A stretch of DNA of 64,000 bases, taken from an uncultured Lachnospiraceae bacterium (GTDB lineage Bacteria > Bacillota > Clostridia > Lachnospirales > Lachnospiraceae). The notes below the pieces were generated by a model that saw only the letters and a list, made by a program, of their open reading frames with translations, searched no databases and was not told the origin of the DNA. Position 1 is the stretch's first letter, and each line of letters begins with the position of its first letter. Made by a program: the position numbers and the translations under genes. The DNA is taken from the NCBI GenBank assembly GCA_947626415.1, contig CANQSA010000010.1:1-64000 (forward strand), given 5' to 3'. Shown here piece after piece: positions 27,951 to 36,800 of this stretch.

Positions 27951-28905
27951 GCGAATCCCCTTTCCTGTCCCGGAGTTCCTTCCCGGTAATCTCCAGAAAC
28001 ACATCATTTAACGTAGGAAGTTCCGAGTACACCCGTCCGACCCGGATCTCATGCGTTCGGAAAACATCTAAAACCCGGATCAGGTTATGCGTTCCGCCGG
28101 AGCAGAAAACAATCAGCCGTTCGCCGTCATATTCTGTCCGGTATACATGCGGAAGCTGCACGATCTCATTCCGAATGGCCTCAGAGAGTCCCAACACTTC
28201 CACAGTAATCGTTTCCGTATTCTTGATCATCCGCTTTAATTCATCTTTCGTTCCTTCCGCGATCTTCTTGCCTTTATCCATAATGGCAACCCTGGTACAG
28301 ATCTGTTCCACTTCTTCCATGTAGTGGGACGTATAGACAATGGTCGCGCCCATTCGGTTCAATTTCTGAATCCCCTCCAGGATTTTATTTCTGCTCTGTG
28401 GATCCACGGCGATCGTAGGCTCATCCAGAATGATCAGCCTGGGTTTGTGCGCGATCCCGCAGGCAATGTTCAGCCTGCGCAGCAGACCGCCGGACAGTTT
28501 TTTCGGATAAAATTTTAAAAATTCTCCCAGCCCTGTAAATTCCACAGCTTCCATTACACAGCGTTTCCGCTCTGCCTTGTCTGTAATATAAAGCCCGCAA
28601 AAGTAATCAATATTTTCATAAACCGTCAGTTCATTGAATACCGCCACATCCTGCATGATAATTCCGATCTGTTTTTTGATATCGTAATTGACCGGCGTCA
28701 TTTTCTGTCCGAAAATCTCAATGCTTCCCTTGTCAAACGCAAGCAGAGAAAGCATGCAATTTATCGTTGTGGTCTTTCCGGAACCGTTCGGTCCCAGCAG
28801 CCCGAAAATCTCCCCTTCCCGGATTGCAAGGCTAAAATGATCCAGAGCGATCAGATCCCCGTACCGTTTTACCAGATTTTCTATTTTTATCACTGTATTT
28901 TCCAT
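27937..28905 (-). CDS. ABC transporter ATP-binding protein
   Basis: 322 residues. Walker A GLLGPNGSGKTTTIN (~34-48), Q-loop near IIMQDVAVF, signature KLSGGLLRRLN, Walker B LIILDEPTIAVDP and switch His in VYTSHYMEE. The signature has a slightly unusual LSGGL. A C-terminal ~90-residue domain follows as in CcmA/NatA-type exporters. Powers the two permeases encoded next. Divergent from a histidine kinase/response regulator pair with 186 bases between, so that pair likely controls it. Confidence 0.92.
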   Translation of the reverse strand: MENTVIKIENLVKRYGDLIALDHFSLAIREGEIFGLLGPNGSGKTTTINCMLSLLAFDKGSIEIFGQKMTPVNYDIKKQIGIIMQDVAVFNELTVYENIDYFCGLYITDKAERKRCVMEAVEFTGLGEFLKFYPKKLSGGLLRRLNIACGIAHKPRLIILDEPTIAVDPQSRNKILEGIQKLNRMGATIVYTSHYMEEVEQICTRVAIMDKGKKIAEGTKDELKRMIKNTETITVEVLGLSEAIRNEIVQLPHVYRTEYDGERLIVFCSGGTHNLIRVLDVFRTHEIRVGRVYSELPTLNDVFLEITGKELRDRKGDSHVLS

Positions 28906-28988
28906 CGTCTTACTCCAATCTGTATCTTTTTATTTATTTTACCACATTCCCGGCCCGGATAAAAAGTGTCGGAAATCAACTTTTCCCA

Positions 28989-29000
28989 TGACATTTGTCA
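28989..29000. promoter_or_regulatory. Palindrome in the ABC/two-component divergent region
   Basis: TGACATTTGTCA, arms TGACA and TGTCA two bases apart. It lies between the divergent starts, a suitable place for the response regulator to bind. By position only. Confidence 0.35.
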
Positions 29001-29027
29001 CTTTTTTATTTCGTTGCAAAACCCGGC

Positions 29028-29056
29028 TTGCATTTTAAGATTTAATCTGATATTCT
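29028..29056 (+). promoter_or_regulatory. SigA-type promoter for the two-component genes
   Basis: -35 TTGCAT (29028-29033), 17-base spacer, -10 TATTCT (29051-29056), followed by AGGCGGTG and the TTG start at 29092. Confidence 0.6.
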
Positions 29057-29091
29057 CATTTTAAGTCCAATAAAAAGGCGGTGAATCGTTA

Positions 29092-30165
29092 TTGAACAGA
29101 CTGTTTGACAAACTGGCAATCCTGGTCTTATGCCTGGTCACCTTCAGTATGGACGCAGGCTTTATCGGTCCGGTCGCCGCCCTGATGCTCTCTGCCATCG
29201 CTTCTCTGACCGTTCAGCTTTTTACGGGAAAACCGCCTGCTTTTTGCGTGATCCTTTTGTGGGCCTGCCTGTGTGGGATCCTGCCTGTTTTTTTCTGCGC
29301 GCTTCCCCTGATGCTTTATGACGCCCTGTGGGAAAAACGATGGTGGCTGGCACTTCCGTCCCTTACCGTTCTGCTTAGGCCTGCGGAGCTGTCCGTTTTT
29401 CAGTTTATGCTTGTATTTGCGGGCGCGCTCATTTCCGTTATCATCTATCTGCGGGTTTCCAAATTGGAAGAAACGGTTGCCAACCTCACCGCGCTCCGGG
29501 ACGAGATCACCGAAAAAAATATTTTTCTTGCACGGCAGAATATCCGGCTTGCGGAAGCGCAGGACAATGAGATCCACCTTGCGGAGCTGCAGGAGCGGAA
29601 TCGGATCGCCCGGGAGATCCACGACAATGTAGGGCATACGCTGACCCGTTCCCTGCTGCAGTCCGGCGCTTTGCTCGTGCTGAACAAGGACACAGCGTTA
29701 AAGGAGCCGTTGGAAAGCCTGAAGCATACGCTGGATGACGCCATGACGGAAATTCGTAAAAGCGTTCACGATCTGCACGAGGATTCCATTGATCTGCAGT
29801 CAGTGATTGCAGAATGTATCAATGCGGTAGACAGCCGCTTTCAGGTATCGTTTGACTATGACGTGGAGGGACCGGTTCCGGGAAAGATCAAGCTGTGCAT
29901 CGCGGGGATCGTAAAAGAAGGACTTTCCAATGCGGTAAAACACTCCGCCGGCGACCGAATTACGGTCACCGTCAGGGAACATCCAGGATTTTATCAGCTT
30001 TTGCTCATGGATAACGGCGTCTGTACCGGGATCATGGGAAACGGGATCGGATTAAAAAATATGGAGGAGCGAGCAGACAGCGTAGGCGGAAGACTTTCCG
30101 TTACCTCTTCCGAAAACGGGTTCCGCGTTTTTCTGTCTGTTCCGAAAGAACAATGCAGATCATAA
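29092..30165 (+). CDS. Sensor histidine kinase (HisKA_3/NarL-partner type)
   Basis: 357 residues, TTG start after AGGCGGTG. About four to five N-terminal membrane helices (~1-125) with no obvious sensor domain, a short coiled coil (~125-170), then ERNRIAREIHDNVGHTL with the phospho-accepting His, and a HATPase_c domain (IVKEGLSNAVKHS, GIGLKNMEERA). It should phosphorylate the response regulator whose gene overlaps its 3' end by 13 bases. Divergent from the ABC exporter, its probable target; signal is likely membrane-borne. Confidence 0.9.
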   Translation: MNRLFDKLAILVLCLVTFSMDAGFIGPVAALMLSAIASLTVQLFTGKPPAFCVILLWACLCGILPVFFCALPLMLYDALWEKRWWLALPSLTVLLRPAELSVFQFMLVFAGALISVIIYLRVSKLEETVANLTALRDEITEKNIFLARQNIRLAEAQDNEIHLAELQERNRIAREIHDNVGHTLTRSLLQSGALLVLNKDTALKEPLESLKHTLDDAMTEIRKSVHDLHEDSIDLQSVIAECINAVDSRFQVSFDYDVEGPVPGKIKLCIAGIVKEGLSNAVKHSAGDRITVTVREHPGFYQLLLMDNGVCTGIMGNGIGLKNMEERADSVGGRLSVTSSENGFRVFLSVPKEQCRS

Positions 30166-30779
30166 TTATCGATGACGACAGACTGGTTGCGCTGTCATTA
30201 AAAACAATTCTGGAAAATACCGGCAGGATCACTGTAGCGGCAATGGGTTACAGCGGCGGGGACGCGATCCGCCTTTACGCCCTTTACCGGCCTGACGTTA
30301 TGTTAATGGATATCCGAATGGAAGGCATGAGCGGACTCGAGGCCGGAGAAAAGATTTTAAAACAGGCGCCGCTGGCGAAAATTCTGTATCTCACCACATT
30401 CGCGGATGACGAATACATTATCAAAGCGCTGGATATCGGCGCGAAAGGATATATCTTAAAACAGGATTTTGAAGGAATCGCAGCTGCCTTACATGCAGTC
30501 GCAGAGGGGCAGATCGTCTTCGGCGGCAGGATCATGGACCGGTTTCCAGACTTAATGAAACCCCGGGAGTCCTTTAACTACGCGGAACATGGAATCAGCG
30601 AAAAAGAAAAAGAAATCCTGGAGCTTGTCGCTGCAGGATTCAGTAACCGCGAGATCGCGGGCAGATTATTTCTCAGTGAGGGTACAGTCCGGAATTATAT
30701 CAGTGCGCTGCTTGACAAACTGGCGCTCCGGGACAGGACTCAGCTCGCCGTTTATTACTATACGGAGATCCGATCCTGA
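30153..30779 (+). CDS. LuxR/NarL-family response regulator
   Basis: 208 residues. Receiver domain with acidic IIIDDD, phospho-acceptor Asp53 in VMLMDIRM, the Thr in LYLTTFAD and Lys in KGYILKQ. The C-terminal helix-turn-helix reads ISEKEKEILELVAAGFSNREIA then LSEGTVRNYISALLDKL. Cognate to the overlapping kinase gene. Its stop is one base from the stop of the convergent TetR gene, leaving no room for an intergenic terminator. Confidence 0.93.
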   Translation: MQIIIIDDDRLVALSLKTILENTGRITVAAMGYSGGDAIRLYALYRPDVMLMDIRMEGMSGLEAGEKILKQAPLAKILYLTTFADDEYIIKALDIGAKGYILKQDFEGIAAALHAVAEGQIVFGGRIMDRFPDLMKPRESFNYAEHGISEKEKEILELVAAGFSNREIAGRLFLSEGTVRNYISALLDKLALRDRTQLAVYYYTEIRS

Positions 30780-30780
30780 T

Positions 30781-31338
30781 CTAGCCGATCTCACATCGGG
30801 AAAGCATCTCTTCTATCGTTCCTTTTTTGATCTCACACATCCGCGCAAACGCACCGCGGATATCTTCCGTCATGCCGGTCCGACACCAGGCTGAAATAAT
30901 TCCAAAGCCTACGCTGGACATATATTGTTTTATCAGCTGAAAATCACTGTCGCTGATTTTTCGCCCCTTTAAGGCGGAATTGATATAGGCTTCGATCACA
31001 TGGTCACAGACCTTCCACAGATACTGTTCATAGATCTCCCGGCTGACCGAATTGTAGATATGCAACACTACCCGTTTTTTCGACAGTGCCAGTTCGATCA
31101 CATCATCCAGACAGTCTTCTATCTTCTCCACAGTAGGATAACGCTGAATGATTATTTCCGCGTCCTCCATCACAATATCCTCGATCAGATCCGGAATATT
31201 CTGGAAATAGTAATAAAATGTGTTTCGGTTTATCCCGCAGTCTTCTACGATCTCCTTCACAGTGATCTGAGAAAGCGGATACTCCGTAAGCAGTTTAAGG
31301 AATGATTCTTTGATCGCGTTTTTCGTGAACTTCGCCAT
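30781..31338 (-). CDS. TetR/AcrR family regulator
   Basis: 185 residues. N-terminal helix-turn-helix with SQITVKEIVEDCGINRNTFYYYFQNIPDLI, followed by an all-helical C-terminal domain of the DhaS-like type. Probably a ligand-responsive repressor, perhaps of the nearby ABC exporter. Start ATG follows GGGTGG. Only 28 bases separate it from the 3' end of tRNA-Ser upstream and I see no promoter or terminator between them. Confidence 0.88.
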   Translation of the reverse strand: MAKFTKNAIKESFLKLLTEYPLSQITVKEIVEDCGINRNTFYYYFQNIPDLIEDIVMEDAEIIIQRYPTVEKIEDCLDDVIELALSKKRVVLHIYNSVSREIYEQYLWKVCDHVIEAYINSALKGRKISDSDFQLIKQYMSSVGFGIISAWCRTGMTEDIRGAFARMCEIKKGTIEEMLSRCEIG

Positions 31339-31366
31339 TCTGTTTCCACCCGGTTAATTGTAATAA

Positions 31367-31452
31367 CGGAGATGGTGGGAGTCGAACCCACGCGCCCTTG
31401 CGGACCTATCGCATTTCGAGTGCGACCTCTTCGACCACTTGAGTACATCTCC
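31367..31452 (-). tRNA. tRNA-Ser (anticodon CGA)
   Basis: 86 bases. Seven-base acceptor stem GGAGATG/CATCTCC with discriminator G, D arm with AGTGGTCGAAGAG, anticodon stem TCGCA/TGCGA around loop CTCGAAA (anticodon CGA, reads UCG), long variable arm typical of serine tRNA, T arm GTGGG-TTCGACT-CCCAC. No encoded CCA. Transcribed toward the TetR gene. Confidence 0.95.
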
Positions 31453-31468
31453 TCACAGCACGCTTTCT

Positions 31469-31497
31469 ATCCTATCAGATTTTTCCCCGATTGTCAA
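31469..31497 (-). promoter_or_regulatory. SigA-type promoter for tRNA-Ser
   Basis: -35 TTGACA (31497-31492), 17-base spacer, -10 TAGGAT (31474-31469); the tRNA 5' end is 16 bases further on. Confidence 0.75.
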
Positions 31498-31510
31498 AAC
31501 TATTTTCAAA

Positions 31511-31540
31511 TAAAAATAAGGTTGGGACTTCCCAACCTTA
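31511..31540 (-). terminator. Intrinsic terminator of the deacetylase gene
   Basis: Perfect 10-base stem TAAGGTTGGG/CCCAACCTTA, four-base loop, then TTTTTA on the minus strand. It ends 14 bases upstream of the tRNA promoter -35. Confidence 0.9.
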
Positions 31541-31558
31541 CTCATTCTTGATCCGGCA

Positions 31559-32533
31559 TCAATAGTACGCCTGAAATTCATATCCTTTTGCCCTTGCCTG
31601 ATCGATAAAATCTCCCAGGATATTCGTATTGGTCTTTGAAACCGCGTGCAGCAGGTAAATAGCGCCGGGATGCAGCTTATCCACACATTTTTTCAGGGAT
31701 TCCGCTTCATCCGGCTGATTGTTCGGATCCCAGTCCGCATGGGCAAAGCTCCAGAACACGCTCGTATATCCCAGGCTTCCCATCAGGGCCAGAGACTGTT
31801 CGCTGAAGATCCCCGCCGGATAGCGGAACAGCTGCATCCGGTAACCGTTGAAGTTTTTCGCCATATAATCGTCCATCTGCTTCATTTCCGCTTTCTGTTC
31901 ATCCAGAGATAAGGAAACCATTCCGGCAGAGGGATGGGTCACGCTGTGATTTCCCACGATATGCCCTTCCGCGATCATCCGCTTTACTAAATCCGGTTCG
32001 CTCTTTAAATAATCCATCGTGCAGAAGAAAACAGCTTTTACATTCTTTTCCTTCAGCACATCTAATATCTTACCCGTATATCCGTTCTCATATCCTTCAT
32101 CAAAAGTCAGATATACATTGTTGGAAACATCATCCTCGTACCGAATAAAATCCGCATTGTACCGGTTATATTTTTCCTGCATATCCAGACAATGCAGCGA
32201 CACGCCCTTATCATTGGTGTCCCCGCCGAAATAGCTGTCCTGCCGTTCATTAGAAAGCTTCTTGATCTCATCCTCCGTAATGGCAGCCGGCTTCCGGTAA
32301 TTCCTGGTCTCCGTTTCCCCGCCGGCAGTTTCGTTCGCCGCAGGATCTGATTCCTCCGGTTTTGCCGATACCGGCTTATCCGTCGTTTTACTCTCAAGCA
32401 GGGTATTCTCTCCTGTCGTTGTTTCCGGATTCTCCTGTTCCCCGCACGCGCCCAGCGATCCCGCCGTCATAAGCGCCGCGAGCATAACAGCCGTTCCCTT
32501 CTTACCAATCCGTTTCATACTAACCCATCTCAC
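31559..32533 (-). CDS. Polysaccharide deacetylase lipoprotein
   Basis: 324 residues. N-terminal signal ending in lipobox LGAC, so exported and lipid-anchored. Acidic/Thr-rich linker to ~95, then a NodB/CE4 domain: NVYLTFDEGYENGYT (catalytic and metal Asp region, Asp-Glu in place of Asp-Asp), HIVGNHSVTHPS (metal His pair), FRYPAGIFSEQ and DWDPNN. Resembles delta-lactam-biosynthetic PdaA-like enzymes that remove acetyl groups from peptidoglycan sugars. Start is GTG at 32533 (AGGAGG 13 bases upstream) or ATG at 32518. Followed by its own terminator. Confidence 0.88.
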   Translation of the reverse strand: MRWVSMKRIGKKGTAVMLAALMTAGSLGACGEQENPETTTGENTLLESKTTDKPVSAKPEESDPAANETAGGETETRNYRKPAAITEDEIKKLSNERQDSYFGGDTNDKGVSLHCLDMQEKYNRYNADFIRYEDDVSNNVYLTFDEGYENGYTGKILDVLKEKNVKAVFFCTMDYLKSEPDLVKRMIAEGHIVGNHSVTHPSAGMVSLSLDEQKAEMKQMDDYMAKNFNGYRMQLFRYPAGIFSEQSLALMGSLGYTSVFWSFAHADWDPNNQPDEAESLKKCVDKLHPGAIYLLHAVSKTNTNILGDFIDQARAKGYEFQAYY

Positions 32534-32553
32534 AGTCTTACGCTAACCTCCTC

Positions 32554-32754
32554 TTACTCTTCTGTTCTCTCAGATCCCATATTTCTCTGTTCCCTCGATA
32601 AAATCCCGCCAATTCTTCCGCTTTCCCTGGCTGATAAGGACTTCCAGCCTTTTTCCAGCACCTGGTCCAGCAGTCCCAACTCTTCCGCAATCTCATATTT
32701 CCGCTTTTCTGTTCCGGACAGTTCTTCTATTTTTACCGGTTTCTTCGCTTTCAT
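32554..32754 (-). CDS. Small acid-soluble spore protein, alpha/beta type
   Basis: 66 residues from ATG at 32754 after GGGAGGG. KRKYEIAEELGL and SLSARESGRIGG match the two conserved motifs of alpha/beta SASPs, including the ELGL start of helix 1 and the ESGRIGG turn. These proteins coat forespore DNA and protect it from UV and heat. A SigG-like promoter lies upstream and a small hairpin (ATGGGC-TTT-GCCCAT) just before the ribosome site. Short relative of the SspF-like form common in Clostridia. Confidence 0.85.
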   Translation of the reverse strand: MKAKKPVKIEELSGTEKRKYEIAEELGLLDQVLEKGWKSLSARESGRIGGILSREQRNMGSERTEE

Positions 32755-32811
32755 GCACACCCTCCCTGTTATGGGCAAAGCCCATTTGCCATGCAGCAGA
32801 TTTGATAAAAA

Positions 32812-32840
32812 TAGTATGAACTATATCTTATATTTTATAC
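32812..32840 (-). promoter_or_regulatory. Possible SigG promoter for the SASP gene
   Basis: GTATA (32840-32836) and CATACTA (32818-32812) with 17 bases between; CATACTA fits the SigF/SigG -10 (CATNHTA). It overlaps the end of the S66 peptidase gene. Confidence 0.45.
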
Positions 32841-33834
32841 GCCCTTTTCCGTCTTGACAAGTAATTTTTGTCGAAATTCCGTTTAACATGGTAAACTGAG
32901 GACCCCGATGTCCAATATCCGCGTCAAAAATAACCGGCAGATTCAGATCGTCCAGTGCATACAGCACAGCATCTTCATACCGCGTTTCCGAAAAAGACCG
33001 ATAAAACGCGGGACGACCGAACACAAACCCTCTGGCGTAACGGAACCAGCCCATCTGTTTCAGCTTCCACAAATGCATCTCCAACATTTCACTGCCGGCC
33101 GAAAAGGTTTCCATATACCAGACGATCCCTTCGTTCCGATAGCGTTCAATAAAATCAAGCGTCCCGTCATACTGTGTTCCCGCCAGGAAAAACAACACGT
33201 CCGTACAGCCGCCGATCAGTCTCCCCTCCATCTCGATCCGGTCTTCGCCCCTTCCGTTTTTCCAGTATACCGGCAGATCCGGGCGGTATCCTTCCAGACC
33301 GGTTTCATATTCCTTAAATTCATTTTCATATGCGCAGAAGCTATTCTGCTCCATCCGGGTTCCGCTTAAGATCTCATAGGCGTTCTGCACAGGTTCTTCC
33401 CAGTCTTTCATGCCAAAATCGCCGAAATGACAGCCGTACGCCGTGGCAATGTCGTATTTTGTCGTAATCGTATACAGCAGGCCGGTATTGTCAGAATATC
33501 CCTGGATCCACTTCGGATTCTCCCGCAGCAGCTGCCAATCCACATAGGGCAGCATTTCCACCAGATAATCTCCGCCTGCCGCGGCAATCACCGCGGCTAC
33601 ATTCGGATCGGCAATCAGCGCGTTAAACTGTTCTCCCCGTTCAATCCCCGAACTGCTTCTGCCTTTTTCATCCTGTGTAAAAACATTCTCCGTAAAGAGA
33701 ACCGGATGATTCCGCCGCTTCAGTTGTCTTTCGGCGTTCTGAAAGCGGATTCGCTTCTTCTCTTCCGTAATTCCGCCGGAAGTAGCCGTAACGCCAATGC
33801 TGTCTCCCGGTTTCAGCCATTTTGGTATGATCAT
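32821..33834 (-). CDS. S66 family peptidase (LD-carboxypeptidase / MccF-like)
   Basis: About 337 residues from ATG at 33834, with GGAGAGG nine bases upstream. N-terminal LKPGDSIGVTATSG is typical of S66; nucleophile Ser is in IQGYSDNTGLL (~residue 110) and the charge-relay His in DADIGHRGPQF near the end, with an intervening acidic residue region MYMETFS-like (WYMETFSAG). Members cut the L-D bond of murein tetrapeptides or inactivate microcin C-type nucleotides. Long insert near 150-200 suits the MccF-like branch; the substrate is uncertain. Confidence 0.88.
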   Translation of the reverse strand: MIIPKWLKPGDSIGVTATSGGITEEKKRIRFQNAERQLKRRNHPVLFTENVFTQDEKGRSSSGIERGEQFNALIADPNVAAVIAAAGGDYLVEMLPYVDWQLLRENPKWIQGYSDNTGLLYTITTKYDIATAYGCHFGDFGMKDWEEPVQNAYEILSGTRMEQNSFCAYENEFKEYETGLEGYRPDLPVYWKNGRGEDRIEMEGRLIGGCTDVLFFLAGTQYDGTLDFIERYRNEGIVWYMETFSAGSEMLEMHLWKLKQMGWFRYARGFVFGRPAFYRSFSETRYEDAVLYALDDLNLPVIFDADIGHRGPQFTMLNGISTKITCQDGKGRIKYKI

Positions 33835-33862
33835 AACTGATAACCTCTCCATTTCCGGGTCT

Positions 33863-36800
33863 TCAGCAGAAAATACTTTCCTGCAGCTGTACAGAATACA
33901 AAATCCGCTCTTTTACCGGTTTCCCGGTAAGCTGCGTCAGCGCCTTTGCATAGTATTCCAGCTGAATCCCATATTGATTCCGCAGCTGTTCCGCAGATTC
34001 CACGCAATCCGTTTTATAATCCACCAGAACCAGCTCTCCCTGTTCTTCAAAGTATGCGTCAATGATCCCCTGGATCAAAATGATTTCTTCCGCCGGATAC
34101 GAATCATTCACTTCATTGGCCGGAATCCCGATTACAAACGGCTGCTCCCGGTATAAGTTCCCCGCCAGCTCCGCTGTCCGCATACGGGCATATAATTCAC
34201 TGTTCATGAAATCCGAAAAATCCTGCGGCTGTACAGACAGCTGCTCCGATCCGCTCAACAGCTTCCGCTCTGTCAGTTCAAGCAGCCAGTCCGCGATCTC
34301 CTCTGTTGTTTGCGCGTGTTTAAAATCCAGCAGTTCAAAGATCCGATGATAAGCAGTTCCTCGTTCTGCTCCGCTTACAGGCGTTTTCTTTTGGACGAAA
34401 GCAGGCTGTTTCCCACTTTCCGGCTTCTCATACCGGATTGTTTCCGCGTCGGGATCCTGCATGGACGCCCGTTTTAGATCGCTGACACTATATTTAACCG
34501 GAATATGCTGATAATCCGCATATGGATAGTGATATGCCATATATTCCCGCAAATATGCGTTGGTCTCCGCATCGTAAACCCGTTCTGCGTCCCAGTGCGC
34601 AAAGACCGCTTTCCGGATGCCGCGCTCTTCCTGCTTTTCTAAAATCCCCCGGGCGAGCTCCTCGCCTGACGCTACATGCATCTCCAGAGACGAAGCTCCG
34701 GGATCTTTCAAATAGCTGCATCCGATCCAGTCCAAAAAACTTTGCGCCTCTGTCAGCATCTGGAATGAGATCGTCCTGCCGCCGGGATTGGTCTGATCTT
34801 TCCATTGATTCAGTTTCTTTTCCGCATTTTTTACCGTTGCGGTCAGAATCAGTTTTTCTCTGGCACGGGTCAGCGCCACATATAAAATCCGCAGCTCCTC
34901 GCCCAGCATTTCCATTTTCATTTTGGTACAGATTGCCTGCCGGATCAGCGTATCCCCTTTCTCCCTGGTCTCCGGATTCCGATAATCGATGCCAAGCCCT
35001 AGATCCGGTTCCGCTGCCAGCGCCTTGCGCATATCCATCTGATTAAACGGTTTTGACAGCCCGGAGACAAATACGATCGGGAACTCCAGACCTTTACTGC
35101 CATGAATGCTCATGATCCGTACCGCATTTCCGGTCTGCTCCGCGATCGCCGCCTCGGAATCATCCAGGGCATTTTCCCGTATCTTTTCCACATAGCGGAT
35201 AAAATGAAACAGTCCCCGGTATTGGGTCGACTCATAAGCAGCCGCACGCTGCTTTAACTGCTCCAGATTGGCCGTCCGCTGGGTTCCGGAAGGAAGCGCC
35301 GCCACATAATATTCATATCCCGTATCCGCTAAAATATAAGTGATCAGATCATAGACCGGGGTAAACGGGACCATGTCCCGATAGCGGCTCAGACGTGCCG
35401 TAAATTTTTCGGCTTTCGGCATTTCAGACTGCATCAGCGCTTCCGCAAGATACGGAGCCGCTTCGTTTTCATGGGACAGCATGGCCAGCTCTTCATTGGT
35501 AAACCCACCGATCGGTGAAAGCAAAACCCCTGCCAGCGGAATATCCTGATAAGGATTGTCAATGACCGTCAGCAGATTCATGACCGTTACGACTTCCACA
35601 GAGTCAAAATACCCGCTGCCTGATTCGCAGGCCACCGGAATCCCCTGTGCCATCAGGATTTCCATAAACGCATCCGCATAGGTTTTCGGAGAACGCAAAA
35701 GGATAACCATATCTCCATATCGGCAGGAACGGGTTCGTCCGGTTTCTTTATCGTAAACCTGAAATCCGGAATCGATCAGTTCGCGGATTCGTTTTGCCGC
35801 CAGATGCGCCTCCAGCTGTTTATTATTGTAACTCTCTTCCGCCGGTGTCTCTTCCTCTGTTTCCGGATTTCCGGTTTCTCCGGTTTCCAAAAGCAGCAGT
35901 TCCGCCTGCATGGTATCGGAAGGCGTATAGTAATCCGCACCCGGGTAAAGCGCCTGTCCCGCATCATAGTCGATCCCACCCACAGTATTTACCATACAGT
36001 GATAAAACAGACTGTTTACCATATCCAGCACCTGTATCCGGCTTCTGAAATTCTGATCCAGGATGATCTTCTGATTCTCCGTGCCTGTTTCCGTATAGGT
36101 CAGATATTTTTCCAGGAACAGATCCGGCCTCGCCATACGGAACCGGTATATGCTCTGTTTGACATCGCCTACCATAAACATATGGTGTCTGCCTTCTTCT
36201 TCCCCGGATACGCTCCTTAAAATGGTTTCCTGCACCAGATTGCTGTCCTGATATTCATCGATCATAACTTCGTCAAACTGACTGCTGTAAGCCCTGGCGA
36301 TCTCTGTCGGTCTCCAGTTTCCGGCTTCATCCTGCTCTGTCAGGATTTCCAGCGCATAATGCTCCAGATCGCCGAAATCCACAATCCCCGCTTCCTGCTT
36401 GGTCGCCTGAAACCGCAGGGAAAATTCCTCTGTCAGCTGAACCAGAAGTCCGACATTTTTACGGCTGATCTCCAGATCCTTCTGCATTTCGGATTCTGTC
36501 TGAAAATAATACTTTTCCGCCAAAACACTCAGTTTCTTTTTAACCGCGTCCCGCAGCCTTTTAACCTGTTCTTTTTTCTCCGGTTTTACTTCATTGACTT
36601 CCTTAGCCGCAAGTTTCATAAAGGAAAGGGAAGAAAGCAGCTTTGCCCTTTCATCAAATCCGGCGTCCCCAAGCTGCCGGATAAACGCCCGATCCGCTTC
36701 CAGCATAGGCAGATAATGGTTGGGACCATCCGCTTCGTTTGCGATCTCGGCTGCACGTTCCGCCATTTCCGCAATTTCTTTCAGAAGCGCGTCCAGATAT

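Noticed and set aside
31453-31686. Minus-strand 77-codon frame between tRNA-Ser and the deacetylase
   Set aside because: It overlaps the deacetylase 3' end, its terminator and the tRNA promoter, and has no ribosome site.
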